In this document: one piece after another, positions 18,131 through 28,503 of the stretch
Position numbering within the stretch: position 1 is the first letter of the stretch
Layout of the letters: each line of letters opens with the position of its first letter
Assembly: GCF_014635585.1 (NCBI RefSeq)
Contig: NZ_BMDC01000001.1
Span: 469,971 to 533,970 of the forward strand
Source of the DNA: Rothia aerolata
Lineage (GTDB): Bacteria; Actinomycetota; Actinomycetes; Actinomycetales; Micrococcaceae
Direction: 5' to 3'
DNA: 64,000 bases
Notes under the pieces: generated by a model
Seen by the model: the letters and a program-made list of their open reading frames with translations, nothing else
Database searches by the model: none
What the model was told of the DNA's origin: nothing
Translations under genes and position numbers: made by a program

Positions 18131-18931
18131 CTAGGAGTTTCGGCGAATAACCTTGTACTGAGCGGCCTGAGCCACCGGGCGCAGGGTGATGTGATCAAGG
18201 TTGATATGGTGCGGAACATTCAGCGCAAAGACGACGGTCTGCGCGACATCCTCGGCCAGCAGCGGCTTCTCCACGCCCGCGTAGACTTTCTCGGCAGCCT
18301 CAGCAGAGCCCAGGCGCACTTTAGAGAACTCTTCGGTGTGTACCATGCCGGGCCGAATCTCAATCACGCGAACGTTATTCTCCGCTTCTTCCAGGCGCAG
18401 GGCCTCGGTGAGTCCGCGCTCACCAAACTTAGCGGCGTTGTAGCCGGCACCGCCTTCGTAGCCTGCCTCAGCAGCGGTTGAGGTCAGATTCAGGATGGTG
18501 CCCTCACCGTTTTCCCGCAGGGCAGGCAAAAACGCGCGGATCATATTAAGGGTTCCCAGCACGTTAGTGCGGTACATCCATTCCCAGTCCTCGTTGCTAC
18601 CCTCACCCACGCGGTCGGCACCGTGGGCACCGCCGGCAATATTAACCAGAGCGTCCAGGCGCCCGCCGGTTTCTTGAAGGAGCTTCTCGGTGGCAGCAAT
18701 GACGGCGCTTTCGTCGATGGTATCGAGGGGAAGGGCAATAGCACCGGTTTCTTCAGCCAGGCTCTGAAGCCTCTCTGCCCGGCGGGCCGCGGCGTAAACA
18801 GTCCAGCCACTGGCGCGCAACTGATAGACAGTAGCCCTGCCGATTCCTGAGGAGGCACCGGTGACCAACGCCACCTTGCCGGTATGGGCATCTGAAGCAA
18901 AAGGATTCGAGGGAAGTGTTGATTCAGCCAT
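18131..18931 (-). CDS. SDR-family NAD(P)-dependent oxidoreductase
   Basis: A 266-residue classical short-chain dehydrogenase. TGASSGIGRA is the cofactor loop, NIAGGA the NAG-like motif, and the catalytic Tyr-Lys is in GYNAAKFG. The closest broad group is the YdfG-like serine 3-dehydrogenase/clavaldehyde-type SDRs. The substrate is unknown and there is no pathway context. Confidence 0.85.
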   Translation of the reverse strand: MAESTLPSNPFASDAHTGKVALVTGASSGIGRATVYQLRASGWTVYAAARRAERLQSLAEETGAIALPLDTIDESAVIAATEKLLQETGGRLDALVNIAGGAHGADRVGEGSNEDWEWMYRTNVLGTLNMIRAFLPALRENGEGTILNLTSTAAEAGYEGGAGYNAAKFGERGLTEALRLEEAENNVRVIEIRPGMVHTEEFSKVRLGSAEAAEKVYAGVEKPLLAEDVAQTVVFALNVPHHINLDHITLRPVAQAAQYKVIRRNS

Positions 18932-18977
18932 ACTTCAAGCCTACAGCTCCCCCACCCCAGCGCCGTCCTTATTACAA

Positions 18978-19017
18978 AAATCGGCACCGAAGAAGCAGGC
19001 TTCTCCGGTGCCGATTT
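18978..19017. terminator. Intergenic terminator hairpin
   Basis: An 12-bp stem around TCGGCACCG with an inner extension and A/T-rich edges, between the SDR gene and the end of the SUMF1-like gene. It ends the minus-strand SUMF1-like transcript. Confidence 0.7.
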
Positions 19018-19036
19018 AATAATTAGACTTCAGCTC

Positions 19037-20456
19037 TTAGATATCGCGTACCAGGCGGAAGCCCCACATGTTGGAGTGGATGTAGTTGTTGTAGTAGGCC
19101 GAACGGTAGGCAATACGCAGGTTCTGGGGCATGTAGTCCCAACCACCACCGCGCAGCACGGGGAATTCAGCCACACCTGCGGTACGTGCTTCTTCGGTGT
19201 AGGGGCCTGATTCAAGGTTGGGTTCCCAGTAGTCGGCAACCCACTCACGGGCGTTACCGGTTACGTCATAGAGACCCCAGGGGTTGGGCTTGTAGGAACC
19301 GATTTCGGCGGTGTAGGCAGCGTGGTCATCTGCCTCCATGCGGTCGGGGAAGCCGTAACCGGTTACTTCGTCAGAGCGAATATCGTAGCCGGCTGCATAC
19401 TCGCTACCGTCGTTGATGTCCTCGCCCCAGAAATAGGCGGTCTGAGTACCCGCACGTGCTGCGTACTCCCACTCAGCCTCGGTGGGCAGGCGCCAGTTCT
19501 GGCCGGTCTTTACCGAAACCCAGCGAGCAAATGCCTGGGCATCTGCGCGGGAAACCTGAACCACCGGGTGCTGGTCAGAATCCTGAGGAATACCGGGGTT
19601 CTCCCAGGTCACGCCTTCGCGGTACATGGAAGAAGTCGGATCCATGGTTTCGGGCGGAGCGGGGAAGCCCACGCCACCGGCAGGCATAGCGTAGCCGGTT
19701 TCAGCAACGAACTGGCGGAACATGGCTCGGTTTACCTCAGTGGGCATAATGCCAAAGCGGCGACGAATGGTCACCGGGTGCTGGGGGGGTCTCCCAGGCA
19801 GCGCGGTAGGAGTCAACGTTGTGGCTTGCCCACTCTTCGGGGGTGCCACCCCTCTGGTAGGTACCGGTGGGAATCACGGTGAAGTCGATGGAGAACTTAC
19901 CGGCGTTGTCTGAGTACACCTTGAAGTCTTCAAGGTTAGCGGGCAGCGGCTTCTGAGGCGCTGCGGAAATTCCGGCGGTAGCCTTCTCATCGTTGAAGGG
20001 GTTCTTCAGGTCAAAGGCCAGGCGGTCACGCCAGAGCTGCATATCAACGCGGGTGTAGCGGTTCTCCAGCTGAGCGGGGCGGTTTTCAGTCTCAAACTGG
20101 TCTTCCTCGTTCAGCATAGCCAGAGCCTGGTTGTGAAGAATCTGAGCATCGCGGGAGAGCTGCGGGTTGATCTGAGCGCTGGTTGCATCGAAGAGCTGCT
20201 GGGATAGATCTGCAATGCGGGTGTAGACATCGCGGTAGTAGCCCTTGGGCCACTCGACTACTGCCTCTGCCTCTTTGAAGATCTTGTTCAGCTTGTTGAC
20301 GTAGGGGTGAGGCTTGTGCTTTGAAGCGGCCTTGCTAATCTCGCGACCGGGCACAAGACTTGACGAGGGAGCAGATGCGAAAGCGGGAGTTGCGCTTGCT
20401 ACTGCGGCAACAGCAACACCTGCACCAGCTGCGGTAAAGAATTTACGGCGATCCAT
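19037..20456 (-). pseudogene. Tat-secreted SUMF1/FGE-like protein, frameshifted in a C7 run
   Basis: Two overlapping frames read as one protein: the N-terminal part ends near ...AAWETP and the other frame continues HPVTIRRRF. The break is at a run of seven G on the plus strand (19783-19789); one base fewer would restore a single frame of about 470 residues. The start has a strong AGGAGG and a twin-arginine signal (MDRRKFFTAAG...AFA), so the intact product would be exported folded. The C-terminal domain is formylglycine-generating-enzyme-like, ending LRGGGWDYM...WGFRLVRDI, but the catalytic cysteines of true FGE are missing. No sulfatase is nearby. Homopolymer error, phase variation or true decay are all possible. 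Confidence 0.8.
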
Positions 20457-20623
20457 GAGTAATCCTCCTGTGACTAGTAACTATTTTTGTAAGGGTGGGC
20501 TTTTATTGCCCATGTATTACATTACAACGAAAATATTATTTGTCTAATCCCCTCAATAACCCACAACAAAATCACCCCTTGCAACCTGCCCAAAAATTCC
20601 CCTGGCAGGTCAAACATGAGACA

Positions 20624-23260
20624 ATGGCAAGCATGGCTGAAAATAACCAGGGCATAGACACGCCCGCAGAAATCAACGTACCTGACCGCCCCGGCCTGGA
20701 AGGTCTCGAAGAGAAGCTTTCCGCCCGCTGGGAGTTCGAAAAAACTTACGCTTTCAACCGTGAGACCTCCCGCGAAGAGGTTTATTCCATTGATACCCCG
20801 CCGCCTACCGCCTCTGGTTCGTTGCACGTGGGTCACATCTTCTCCTACACTCAGACCGACGTCATCGCTCGTTATCAGCGCATGACCGGCAAGAACGTTT
20901 TCTACCCCCTGGGTTGGGACGACAACGGCCTGCCCACCGAACGCCGTGTTCAGAACTACTACGGCGTACTCTGCGACCCGGCGGTTCCCTACGACCCCGA
21001 TTTCACCGCACCCGAGAAGCCCGCCAAGAACCAGCGCGACTGGCCCCGTATTTCTCGCGGTAACTTCATCGAACTCTGCGAGACCCTGGCCACCGAAGAT
21101 GAGAAGGTCTTCGAGCAGACTTTCACCACCCTGGGTCTTTCTGTTGACTGGTCGCACACCTACCGCACGATCGACTCCCACTCTCGCAAGATCTCCCAGC
21201 TTGCCTTCCTCAACGACCTCAAGTCTGGCGATGCCTACATGGCAGAAGCCCCCACCATGTGGGATGTTACCTTCCGCACCGCCGTCGCCCAGGCTGAGCT
21301 AGAAGATAAGGAAATGCCCGGCGCCTACCACCGCATTTCCTTCCACCGTGAGAACGGCGAGAAGGTCTGGATTGAGACCACCCGCCCCGAGCTTCTGCCC
21401 TCCTGTGTGGCCCTGGTGGCCCACCCCGATGACGAGCGCTACCAGCAGCTCTTCGGCACCAAGGTAACCTCCCCGCTTTACGGCGTTGAGGTAGAAATCA
21501 TGGCTCACCCCCTGGCCCAGCCCGATAAGGGTGCCGGTATTGCCATGATCTGTACCTTCGGTGACACCACCGACGTCACCTGGTGGCGCGAGCTCAACCT
21601 TGCTACCCGCGCCCTGGTGGGCCGTGACGGCCGCTTCTCCCGCGAGGTTCCCGAGTGGATTACCTCCGAAGAAGGTCGCGCTCGCTACGAGGAACAGATC
21701 GCCGGAAAGACCGTGTTCTCGGCCCAGAAAAACACCGTCGAGATGCTGGTTGAGGCCGGTGAGATGGACGGCGAGCCCAAGAAGATTACCCACCCGGTCA
21801 AGTTCTACGAGAAGGGCGATAAGCCCCTGGAAATCGTGGCTTCGCGCCAGTGGTACATCCGCAACGGTGGCCGAAATGCCGACCGTCGCGAAGCTCTCAT
21901 CAGCCGAGGCCGCGACATTGAATGGCACCCCTCTTTCATGCGTTCCCGCTACGAGAACTGGGTGGAGGGTCTCAACGGTGACTGGCTAATTTCCCGCCAG
22001 CGTTTCTTCGGCGTGCCCTTCCCGCTGTGGTACAAGCTCGATTCCGAGGGCGAGCCCGACTACGAGAACCCAATCATTCCGGCTGAAGAGTCCCTGCCGG
22101 TTGACCCGGCTGCTGAGGCGCCCAAGGGCTACACCGAAGACCAGCGCGGGGTACCCGGTGGCTTCATCGCCGACCCGGACGTCCTTGACACCTGGGCGAC
22201 GTCGTCCCTGACCCCCCAAATCGCAACCGGTTGGGCGCAAGACGATAAGCTGCACGAGGTCACCTACCCCATGGACCTGCGCCCCCAGGGCCACGACATT
22301 ATTCGTACCTGGCTCTTCTCCACCGTGGTGCGCTCCAACTCGCTGGAAAACAGCGTGCCCTGGAAGCACACCGCGCTCTCCGGCTGGATTCTTGACCCCG
22401 ACCGCAAGAAGATGTCTAAGTCCAAGGGCAACGTGGTGGTGCCCAATGACGTGCTCGAAAAGTACGGTTCAGACGCTGTGCGCTACTGGGCAGCTTCAGC
22501 CCGCCTGGGTGCAGACACCGCCTACGACGAAGGCCAGATGAAGATTGGCCGCCGCCTGGCAATCAAACTGCTCAATGCCTCAAAGTTCGTGCTGAACCTG
22601 GGGGCTACCGCTGACTCGGTGCTGACTTCTGCCGAGCAGGCTGCGGTGGTTACCAATGAGCTCGACCGCTCGTTGCTGGCCAAGCTGGCTCAGGTAGTTG
22701 AAGAGGCCACCGCTAGCTTCGAGAAGTACGAGTACGCCCGCGCGCTTCAGCTGTGCGAGACCTTCTTCTGGTCTTTCACCGACGACTTTGTGGAGCTGAT
22801 TAAGGATCGCGCCTACGGCTCCCGCGGTGAAGAGGAGCAGGCATCTGTTCTTGCTGCTCTTGCCACCACCCTCGATGCCCTGCTGCGGCTCTTCGCCCCC
22901 TTCCTGCCCTTCGCAACCGATGAGGTGTGGAGCTGGTGGCGCAAGGGTTCGGTACACCGCGCCGCCTGGCCGGTTGCCGATGGCTACCGTTCGATTGCGG
23001 ACGCCGCTGATGTGGCTGTTCTGCCCACCGTGGGTCTGGCACTGGGTGGCCTGCGTAAGTCTAAGTCTGAGGCTAAGGTTAAGCAGCGCACCGAGGTGGC
23101 TCGCGCTACCATCTCCGCTCCTGCCGAGGAAATCAAGCGGATTGAAGCTGGCATGGCAGATCTGAAGGCCGCCGGTAACGTTCGCGAGCTCAACCTGGTT
23201 GAGGCTGAGGGCGAGCTCACCGTCTCTGACGTTGAGCTGGTGACCGAAGAAACCGAATAA
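20624..23260 (+). CDS. valS: Valyl-tRNA synthetase
   Basis: About 878 residues, class Ia synthetase. The HIGH-type motif is GSLHVGHIF and the KMSKS motif is KKMSKSKGN, with an editing domain between them and an anticodon-binding helical domain after. It charges tRNA-Val. The first in-frame start at 20495 would add 43 residues with no family support; ATG 20624 (or 20633) precedes the conserved TPAEINVPDRPGLEGLE segment. It lacks the C-terminal coiled coil of the longer bacterial form, as in other actinobacterial members. It is divergent from the Tat-SUMF1 gene. Confidence 0.95.
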   Translation: MASMAENNQGIDTPAEINVPDRPGLEGLEEKLSARWEFEKTYAFNRETSREEVYSIDTPPPTASGSLHVGHIFSYTQTDVIARYQRMTGKNVFYPLGWDDNGLPTERRVQNYYGVLCDPAVPYDPDFTAPEKPAKNQRDWPRISRGNFIELCETLATEDEKVFEQTFTTLGLSVDWSHTYRTIDSHSRKISQLAFLNDLKSGDAYMAEAPTMWDVTFRTAVAQAELEDKEMPGAYHRISFHRENGEKVWIETTRPELLPSCVALVAHPDDERYQQLFGTKVTSPLYGVEVEIMAHPLAQPDKGAGIAMICTFGDTTDVTWWRELNLATRALVGRDGRFSREVPEWITSEEGRARYEEQIAGKTVFSAQKNTVEMLVEAGEMDGEPKKITHPVKFYEKGDKPLEIVASRQWYIRNGGRNADRREALISRGRDIEWHPSFMRSRYENWVEGLNGDWLISRQRFFGVPFPLWYKLDSEGEPDYENPIIPAEESLPVDPAAEAPKGYTEDQRGVPGGFIADPDVLDTWATSSLTPQIATGWAQDDKLHEVTYPMDLRPQGHDIIRTWLFSTVVRSNSLENSVPWKHTALSGWILDPDRKKMSKSKGNVVVPNDVLEKYGSDAVRYWAASARLGADTAYDEGQMKIGRRLAIKLLNASKFVLNLGATADSVLTSAEQAAVVTNELDRSLLAKLAQVVEEATASFEKYEYARALQLCETFFWSFTDDFVELIKDRAYGSRGEEEQASVLAALATTLDALLRLFAPFLPFATDEVWSWWRKGSVHRAAWPVADGYRSIADAADVAVLPTVGLALGGLRKSKSEAKVKQRTEVARATISAPAEEIKRIEAGMADLKAAGNVRELNLVEAEGELTVSDVELVTEETE

Positions 23261-23274
23261 TCAGCCCGCCTGAC

Positions 23275-23314
23275 CAATGGCAGCCTGCATAAAATACTGT
23301 GTAGGCTGCCATTG
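23275..23314 (+). terminator. valS terminator hairpin
   Basis: A perfect 12-bp stem, CAATGGCAGCCT with its complement, around a 16-nt loop starts 15 nt after the valS stop. Its overlap with the earliest possible start of the next gene supports a later start for that gene. Confidence 0.7.
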
Positions 23315-23339
23315 TTGTACCCGAATGAAAGTTCAGATT

Positions 23340-24788
23340 ATGCCCAGGGAAACTCCCGGTTACCCCGAGTACAAGGGGTCAACCGACGATATTAAAACGC
23401 TCAACTATTTCGAGCAGTTGGGTGGCCGCCGTGCTTTCTCCGGCCTGATTGATAAGGCATATTTCGTCTTTGCCGGCCTGGCCTCTATCTGGCTGGCAGT
23501 GGCAGCTCTGGTGGTTGCTACCACCTCGTCCTGGTGGGCAATCCTGCTGATTTTGGTGGTCTGGGCGATGTTTGCCTACCTGACTCTGCCCCGTTTTCAC
23601 AAGATGATGACCACCCTCTACGTGCCCAACTACTTTATTGGGCGCACCCAGACTGCTGACGGCCTCTTGGGTGACCCCGTTAACCTGGCTATCCGGGGTG
23701 AGTCAGACGATATTCATCAGGCCTTTAAAAAGGCAGGCTGGGTCAAGGCAGACCCGGTAAACTTGGTGACCTCCTGGAAGATTATTGTCTCCACCCTCAC
23801 CAAGCGCTCCTACCCTTCCGCCCCGGTCTCTCCCCTCTACCTCTTTGACCGCAAAGAGGATTTCGCCTACCAGCAGGACGTTGAGAACTCTACCGAAAAG
23901 CGCCACCACATTCGTTTTTGGAAGACTCCCGAGGGCTGGAAACTACCCGGCGGTGAAGAGGTGGACTGGGTTGCCGCCGCTACCTTCGACCGGGCGGTGG
24001 GCCTCTCCCTCTTTACCTTCCAGGTCACCCACAAAATTGACGCAGAAACCGACAACGAACGAGACTACGTGATCGATACGGTCATGTTCTGCAATGATGA
24101 AGTGGAAAAAGAAGTGATTGAAGACTTCTCCGCCGGCTACCACTCACGCAATGGCGGCGGCGATGCGATTATCACCGACGGCGACTTGCCCATTCTAGAA
24201 ATGAACAGCGTTGCCGATGACATGGAGGTCTCCGATAACTCGCCGGAATCGCAGTACTCGCACCACCGTCGTCCTTTCGAACTAATTGAAGACGCCCCAA
24301 TTTCAATTTGGGTAGCAAGCTTCTTCGTCTCCTTGGTCGCGGTGATTCAGGCCTTTATTACTTTTTCTGCCCTGGACGGCAACCAGCTCTCACAGACCGC
24401 CAACCGGCTGGTTGACTCGACTCCCCTGCTGAACTGGGTGAACCGCGACTGGTTGCAGCACACCGACTGGATCATTATGTCCCTGCTGCTGGTCTTGGCC
24501 CTGGTACAGATGGGCCTGGCCATTGGCGTTATCCGCGGCTTTATGAAGGCCCGGAAAGTTATTCTGGCGCTGCTGGTGGTCTCATTTGTTTCCACCGCGA
24601 TTCGGGTTCTCACCGATGATGTAACCGGTGGCGCCATGTACCAGGTCTTTGTGCTCATGGCCTCGCAGGTTTTTGCCATGATTGAGTTCACCTCAGACGA
24701 CGCGGTGAACTACACCTACAACAAGTCCACTACCCCCGCGCAGAGGCAGAAGGACGGGCAGGACGGCGCCGCTGCGGTGAGTCCGTAA
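23340..24788 (+). CDS. LssY-C domain integral membrane protein
   Basis: About 482 residues. Two hydrophobic segments near the N-terminus are followed by a soluble LssY_C-type domain (PRFHKMMTTLYVPNYFIGR..., ADPVNLVTSWKI, YPSAPVSPLYLF) and about three or four further membrane segments at the C-terminus. LssY_C is found in phosphatase-associated membrane proteins of unknown role. ATG 23340 is preferred because the upstream residues would be read from the valS terminator. A hairpin terminator follows. Confidence 0.72.
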   Translation: MPRETPGYPEYKGSTDDIKTLNYFEQLGGRRAFSGLIDKAYFVFAGLASIWLAVAALVVATTSSWWAILLILVVWAMFAYLTLPRFHKMMTTLYVPNYFIGRTQTADGLLGDPVNLAIRGESDDIHQAFKKAGWVKADPVNLVTSWKIIVSTLTKRSYPSAPVSPLYLFDRKEDFAYQQDVENSTEKRHHIRFWKTPEGWKLPGGEEVDWVAAATFDRAVGLSLFTFQVTHKIDAETDNERDYVIDTVMFCNDEVEKEVIEDFSAGYHSRNGGGDAIITDGDLPILEMNSVADDMEVSDNSPESQYSHHRRPFELIEDAPISIWVASFFVSLVAVIQAFITFSALDGNQLSQTANRLVDSTPLLNWVNRDWLQHTDWIIMSLLLVLALVQMGLAIGVIRGFMKARKVILALLVVSFVSTAIRVLTDDVTGGAMYQVFVLMASQVFAMIEFTSDDAVNYTYNKSTTPAQRQKDGQDGAAAVSP

Positions 24789-24817
24789 ACGGCAACTGGG
24801 TACTCTTGTAGCTTACT

Positions 24818-24865
24818 CAGCCTAGCGGGTCTCTCCCCTGATCAGGGAAGAGGCCCGCTAGGCTG
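24818..24865. terminator. Bidirectional terminator between convergent genes
   Basis: A stem of about 17 bp (CAGCCTAGCGGG...CCCGCTAGGCTG) followed by a T-rich stretch, located between the convergent LssY-C and DsbA-like genes. Confidence 0.8.
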
Positions 24866-24878
24866 AAGTTTTGCCGCT

Positions 24879-25496
24879 TTAGCTAAAGTCAGGCTTTACA
24901 CCGGTGCGGGAGCGCTTGAGCTCATAGAAACCGGGGTAGGAGGCCAGGGCAACAGCGCCGTCAAAGACCTTGCCCGCTTCCTCGCCCTTGGGGGCGGGAG
25001 TAATCACGGGGCCGAAGAAAGCGGTGTCGTTGAGGGAGACAATCGGCACGCCAACCTCATCGCCCACCTTATCCAGGCCAGCCTGGGTTGAAGCCTTCAG
25101 AGCGTCGTCGTAGTCCTCCAGCTCTTCAAACTCAACATAGTCGGCGGGCAGACCAACCTTCTCCAGCGCAGCTACCAGAGCATCGTGGAAAGCGTTGCCG
25201 TTGTTGCCCTGATCGTGAATTTCCTTACCCAGGACGAAGTAGAATTCCTCTACCTTATCCTGGCCTGCCAGTTCACGAACAGCCAGAACCACGCGAGGAA
25301 CGCCAATGGTCTGGTCAATGTGCTTGCGGTAGCCCTCGGGCAGGTCACGGCCCTCGTTGAGGAAGTAGAGGGAGAAGGGGTTCCACTTGATTTCAATATC
25401 GCGAACCTTCTCTACCTCCTTCATCCACTTAGCGGTAACCCAGGTCCAGGGGCAGGTAGGGTCAAACCAAAACTCAACCTTGGTCTTCTCAGCCAT
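24879..25496 (-). CDS. Rv2466c-family DsbA-like protein with a CPWT active site
   Basis: A 205-residue thioredoxin-fold/DsbA-family cytoplasmic protein that matches the mycothiol-dependent nitroreductase Rv2466c along its length (WFDPTCPWTW, GNRIH-like KEIHDQGN, FFGPVI, GEEAGK...YPGFYELKR). Family members have a CPWC motif; here the second Cys is Thr, so a mono-thiol mechanism using mycothiol is likely. GGAG lies 7 nt before the ATG. Reduction of mycothiolated substrates or detoxification is inferred. No signal peptide is seen. Confidence 0.82.
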   Translation of the reverse strand: MAEKTKVEFWFDPTCPWTWVTAKWMKEVEKVRDIEIKWNPFSLYFLNEGRDLPEGYRKHIDQTIGVPRVVLAVRELAGQDKVEEFYFVLGKEIHDQGNNGNAFHDALVAALEKVGLPADYVEFEELEDYDDALKASTQAGLDKVGDEVGVPIVSLNDTAFFGPVITPAPKGEEAGKVFDGAVALASYPGFYELKRSRTGVKPDFS

Positions 25497-25534
25497 GAGT
25501 AAACTCCTTTAACTCATATTTTTTCTTCTAAAAA

Positions 25535-25562
25535 CGGGGTGGGCATACACACCCACCCCGTC
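25535..25562 (-). terminator. clpX terminator
   Basis: A 10-bp GC-rich stem (ACGGGGTGGG and complement), 5 nt after the clpX stop on the minus strand and followed there by a T-rich tract. Confidence 0.8.
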
Positions 25563-25566
25563 TAAC

Positions 25567-26856
25567 CTATGCAGATTTCTTGGTCTGGGCTTCAGACTCA
25601 AGAATCAAAATTGGATCCTTCTTCCCCGCCACTACTTCGGCGTCAATAATCACCGAGGAAATATCGGAGCGGGAAGGAATGTCAAACATCACCGGCTGTA
25701 GCAAATCCTCCATAATGGAGCGTAGACCGCGGGCACCTGTATCGCGCTCAATCGCCAGCCGGGCAACCGCCTCAATGGCGTCGTCCTCAAACACAAGATC
25801 AACCTGGTCGAGGGCAAACATGCGCTTGTACTGCTTAACCAGGGCGTTCTTGGGCTCGGTGAGAATACGAACCAACTCGTCGGCGCCCAGCTTACCCAGG
25901 GTAGCTAGCACCGGCAGACGGCCGATGAACTCGGGAATCAGACCAAACTTCAGCAGGTCTTCGGGCATGAGCTTCTGCATCACGTTGTCTTCGAGAGCCA
26001 GGTTCTCAATTGAAGCGCCAAAGCCAATGCCCTTGCGGCCCACTCGCCCGCCAACAATCTCTTCAAGGCCGGCAAAGGCACCGGCAACAATGAAGAGCAC
26101 GTTGGTGGTGTCAATATGAATAAATTCCTGCTGCGGGTGCTTGCGACCTCCCTGGGGAGGAACTGCAGCAACGGTGCCCTCAAGAATTTTCAGTAGGGCC
26201 TGTTGCACGCCCTCACCCGAGACATCGCGGGTAATCGAGGGATTGTCTGCCTTGCGGGAAATCTTATCGATCTCGTCGATGTAGATAATGCCCTTCTGGG
26301 CCTTTTCAATATCGCCGTCAGCAGCCTGAATGAGCTTGAGGAGGATGTTCTCAACGTCCTCACCCACGTAACCCGCCTCGGTTAGCGAGGTAGCATCGGC
26401 GACGGCGAAGGGAACGTTCAGCTTCTTGGCAAGGGTCTGAGCCAGGTAGGTTTTGCCGGATCCGGTGGGGCCCACCAGCAGGATATTTGACTTCGAGATG
26501 TCTACATCTTCGCCGTCATTCGCCAGAAGCTGCTGGGCATCAGAGATAGGATTTTCATTGGCACGAATACGCTTGTAGTGGTTATAGACTGCCACAGCCA
26601 GAGCCCGTTTAGCGGCCTCCTGGCCAATCACGTATTCCTGCAGGTGGTCAAAAATCTGGTGCGGAGTAGGAAGTTCCTCGGGCGCGCTAATACCCTTGAC
26701 CTCTGCCAGCTCCTCATCGAGGATTTCGTTGCAGAGCTCAATGCACTCATCGCAAATGTAGATGTTCGGCCCGGCAATGAGCTTGCGAACCTGTTTCTGG
26801 TTCTTTCCGCAGAAAGAGCACTTCAGAAGATCGGTTGACTCACCTATTCGCGCCAT
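25567..26856 (-). CDS. clpX: ClpX ATP-dependent unfoldase
   Basis: A 429-residue AAA+ unfoldase. The N-terminal zinc-binding domain has Cys13/Cys16 and Cys35/Cys38. Walker A is GPTGSGKT, Walker B IIYIDEID, the pore loop is of the GYVGEDVE type, and the ClpP-binding IGF-equivalent loop lies in the KGIGFGAS region. It feeds unfolded substrates to ClpP1P2. It is transcribed separately from clpP, from which it is divided by a terminator. Confidence 0.96.
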   Translation of the reverse strand: MARIGESTDLLKCSFCGKNQKQVRKLIAGPNIYICDECIELCNEILDEELAEVKGISAPEELPTPHQIFDHLQEYVIGQEAAKRALAVAVYNHYKRIRANENPISDAQQLLANDGEDVDISKSNILLVGPTGSGKTYLAQTLAKKLNVPFAVADATSLTEAGYVGEDVENILLKLIQAADGDIEKAQKGIIYIDEIDKISRKADNPSITRDVSGEGVQQALLKILEGTVAAVPPQGGRKHPQQEFIHIDTTNVLFIVAGAFAGLEEIVGGRVGRKGIGFGASIENLALEDNVMQKLMPEDLLKFGLIPEFIGRLPVLATLGKLGADELVRILTEPKNALVKQYKRMFALDQVDLVFEDDAIEAVARLAIERDTGARGLRSIMEDLLQPVMFDIPSRSDISSVIIDAEVVAGKKDPILILESEAQTKKSA

Positions 26857-26993
26857 ATCCGATTTTCCTTTCTCTCAGCCATCCAAGAACTAGGCTACCT
26901 TGATTCTCTGCTAGCGCCAATTAGCAGCTGAAATACTACTCAACCCGGTATTTGTTGCACGGGGTTACGCTCTGCGCTCCCCCTCAAGCACAA

Positions 26994-27027
26994 AGGCACT
27001 GTCTGCCGAACCCAGCAGACAGTGCCT
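26994..27027 (-). terminator. clpP operon terminator
   Basis: A perfect 13-bp stem (26994-27006 with 27015-27027) with an 8-nt loop, 24 nt after the clpP2 stop and about 140 nt ahead of clpX. Confidence 0.75.
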
Positions 27028-27050
27028 CAATGCTAGAAGTCACCCACGGT

Positions 27051-27716
27051 TTAGCCCTTGTTAATCATGGGCTTGTTGACCTTGCGGGATTCCAGCACCT
27101 GGTCAACCAGACCGTACTCCATGGCCTGCTGAGCGGTCATAATCTTATCGCGCTCAATATCGCGGTCTACTTCCTCAGCGCTCTTGCCAGCGTGCAGAGC
27201 CAGGGTCTCGGCAGTCCACTCACGCATACGCATTACTTCGTTAGCGTGAATCTCAATGTCAGAAGCCTGGCCGCCCTGCTGACCACCGAGGGCGGGCTGG
27301 TGAATCAGAACTCGAGCGTTAGGCAGGGCAAGGCGCTTACCGGGGGTTCCCGCAGCCAGCAGGGTTGCCGCAGCAGATGCTGCTTGACCCAGGCAGACGG
27401 TCTGAATCTCGGGGCGGATGTACTGCATGGTGTCATAGATTGCAGTCATCGCGGTGAAAGAACCGCCGGGTGAGTTGATGTAGAGGGTGATGTCGCGGTC
27501 GGGATCCTGGGATTCCAGCACCAACAGCTGCGCCATGATGTCGTCAGCTGAAGCGTCATCTACCTGGGTGCCCAAGAAGATAATGCGATCTTCAAAGAGC
27601 TTGGCGTAGGGATCTTGGCGCTTGTAACCGTAGGGGGTGCGCTCCTCGAAGCTGGGCAAGACGTAACGATCGTTGGGCATAGCCAGCGGCGCGCGTGAAG
27701 CAGGATTGAAGTTCAT
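27051..27716 (-). CDS. clpP2: ClpP protease subunit (ClpP2-like)
   Basis: A 221-residue serine peptidase, normal ClpP length. The nucleophile is Ser114 in [11 protein letters not shown] and the His is His139 in [10 protein letters not shown]. In actinobacteria ClpP1 and ClpP2 form a mixed tetradecamer with ClpX or ClpC. The second gene of a clpP1-clpP2 operon, 30 nt after clpP1. The short N-terminus fits the mature, unprocessed form starting near residue 12-16. Confidence 0.94.
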   Translation of the reverse strand: MNFNPASRAPLAMPNDRYVLPSFEERTPYGYKRQDPYAKLFEDRIIFLGTQVDDASADDIMAQLLVLESQDPDRDITLYINSPGGSFTAMTAIYDTMQYIRPEIQTVCLGQAASAAATLLAAGTPGKRLALPNARVLIHQPALGGQQGGQASDIEIHANEVMRMREWTAETLALHAGKSAEEVDRDIERDKIMTAQQAMEYGLVDQVLESRKVNKPMINKG

Positions 27717-27746
27717 GTAAAAATCTCCTAAATCAGTGGTTCTGGC

Positions 27747-28385
27747 TTACTTGTTTTCGTTAAAGCTCGCCGGGCTGGCTGAGGTGGCAATGTGGTCAAA
27801 GAAACCGTATTCCAGACCCTCTTCAGCGGTGAACCAGTTGTCGCGATCGTTGTCCTTGAGAATGGTCTCAAGGGTCTGCCCGGTGCGGTCAGCGGTAATC
27901 TGAGACAGGCGCTTCTTCATGTCTAGAATCAGCTCTGCCTGAATACGGATGTCAGAGGCAGTACCGCCCAGACCACCGGAGGGCTGGTGCATCAGAATAC
28001 GAGCGTTGGGGGTTGCAAAGCGCTTACCCTTAGCACCGGCGGTCAGCAGGAACTGGCCCATGGAGGCGGCCATACCGGTCACTACGGTTACCACATCATT
28101 AGGAATCAGCTGCATGGTGTCGTAAATCGCCATGCCGGCGGTCACCGAACCACCGGGTGAGTTGATGTAGAGGTAGATATCAGCCTCGGGATCCTCAGCC
28201 GAGAGCAACAGCAGCTGAGAGCAGATACGGTTAGCGTTGGAATCGCGTACCTCGGAGCCCAGCCAGATAATCCGCTCCTTGAGCAGACGGTTGTAGACGT
28301 AGTCGTCCTGACCACCCATCTGGGTTTCCATAGCAGGTGCTGAGCCCGCAGCTGAGAAATCAGGCAGAGGCAAAATGTTAGACAT
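27747..28385 (-). CDS. clpP1: ClpP protease subunit (ClpP1-like)
   Basis: A 212-residue serine peptidase, first gene of the clpP operon. The nucleophile is Ser108 in [11 protein letters not shown], and His133 sits in ILMHQPSGG. The N-terminal propeptide region is about 10-25 residues, as in other actinobacteria. It works with the clpP2 product and ClpX. The upstream gap carries a small hairpin around 28413-28429 (ACGGGGT/ACCCCGT) in the leader. Confidence 0.94.
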   Translation of the reverse strand: MSNILPLPDFSAAGSAPAMETQMGGQDDYVYNRLLKERIIWLGSEVRDSNANRICSQLLLLSAEDPEADIYLYINSPGGSVTAGMAIYDTMQLIPNDVVTVVTGMAASMGQFLLTAGAKGKRFATPNARILMHQPSGGLGGTASDIRIQAELILDMKKRLSQITADRTGQTLETILKDNDRDNWFTAEEGLEYGFFDHIATSASPASFNENK

Positions 28386-28503
28386 TAACTTCTTCTTCCT
28401 TCTTAAGAGGTCACGGGGTAAAACCCCGTCTCTAAAAATTGGGTTACTAGAAGACTATCCAAAGTAAACCGGCTATGGTGCAAAGTTCACGTACAACGAA
28501 AGC

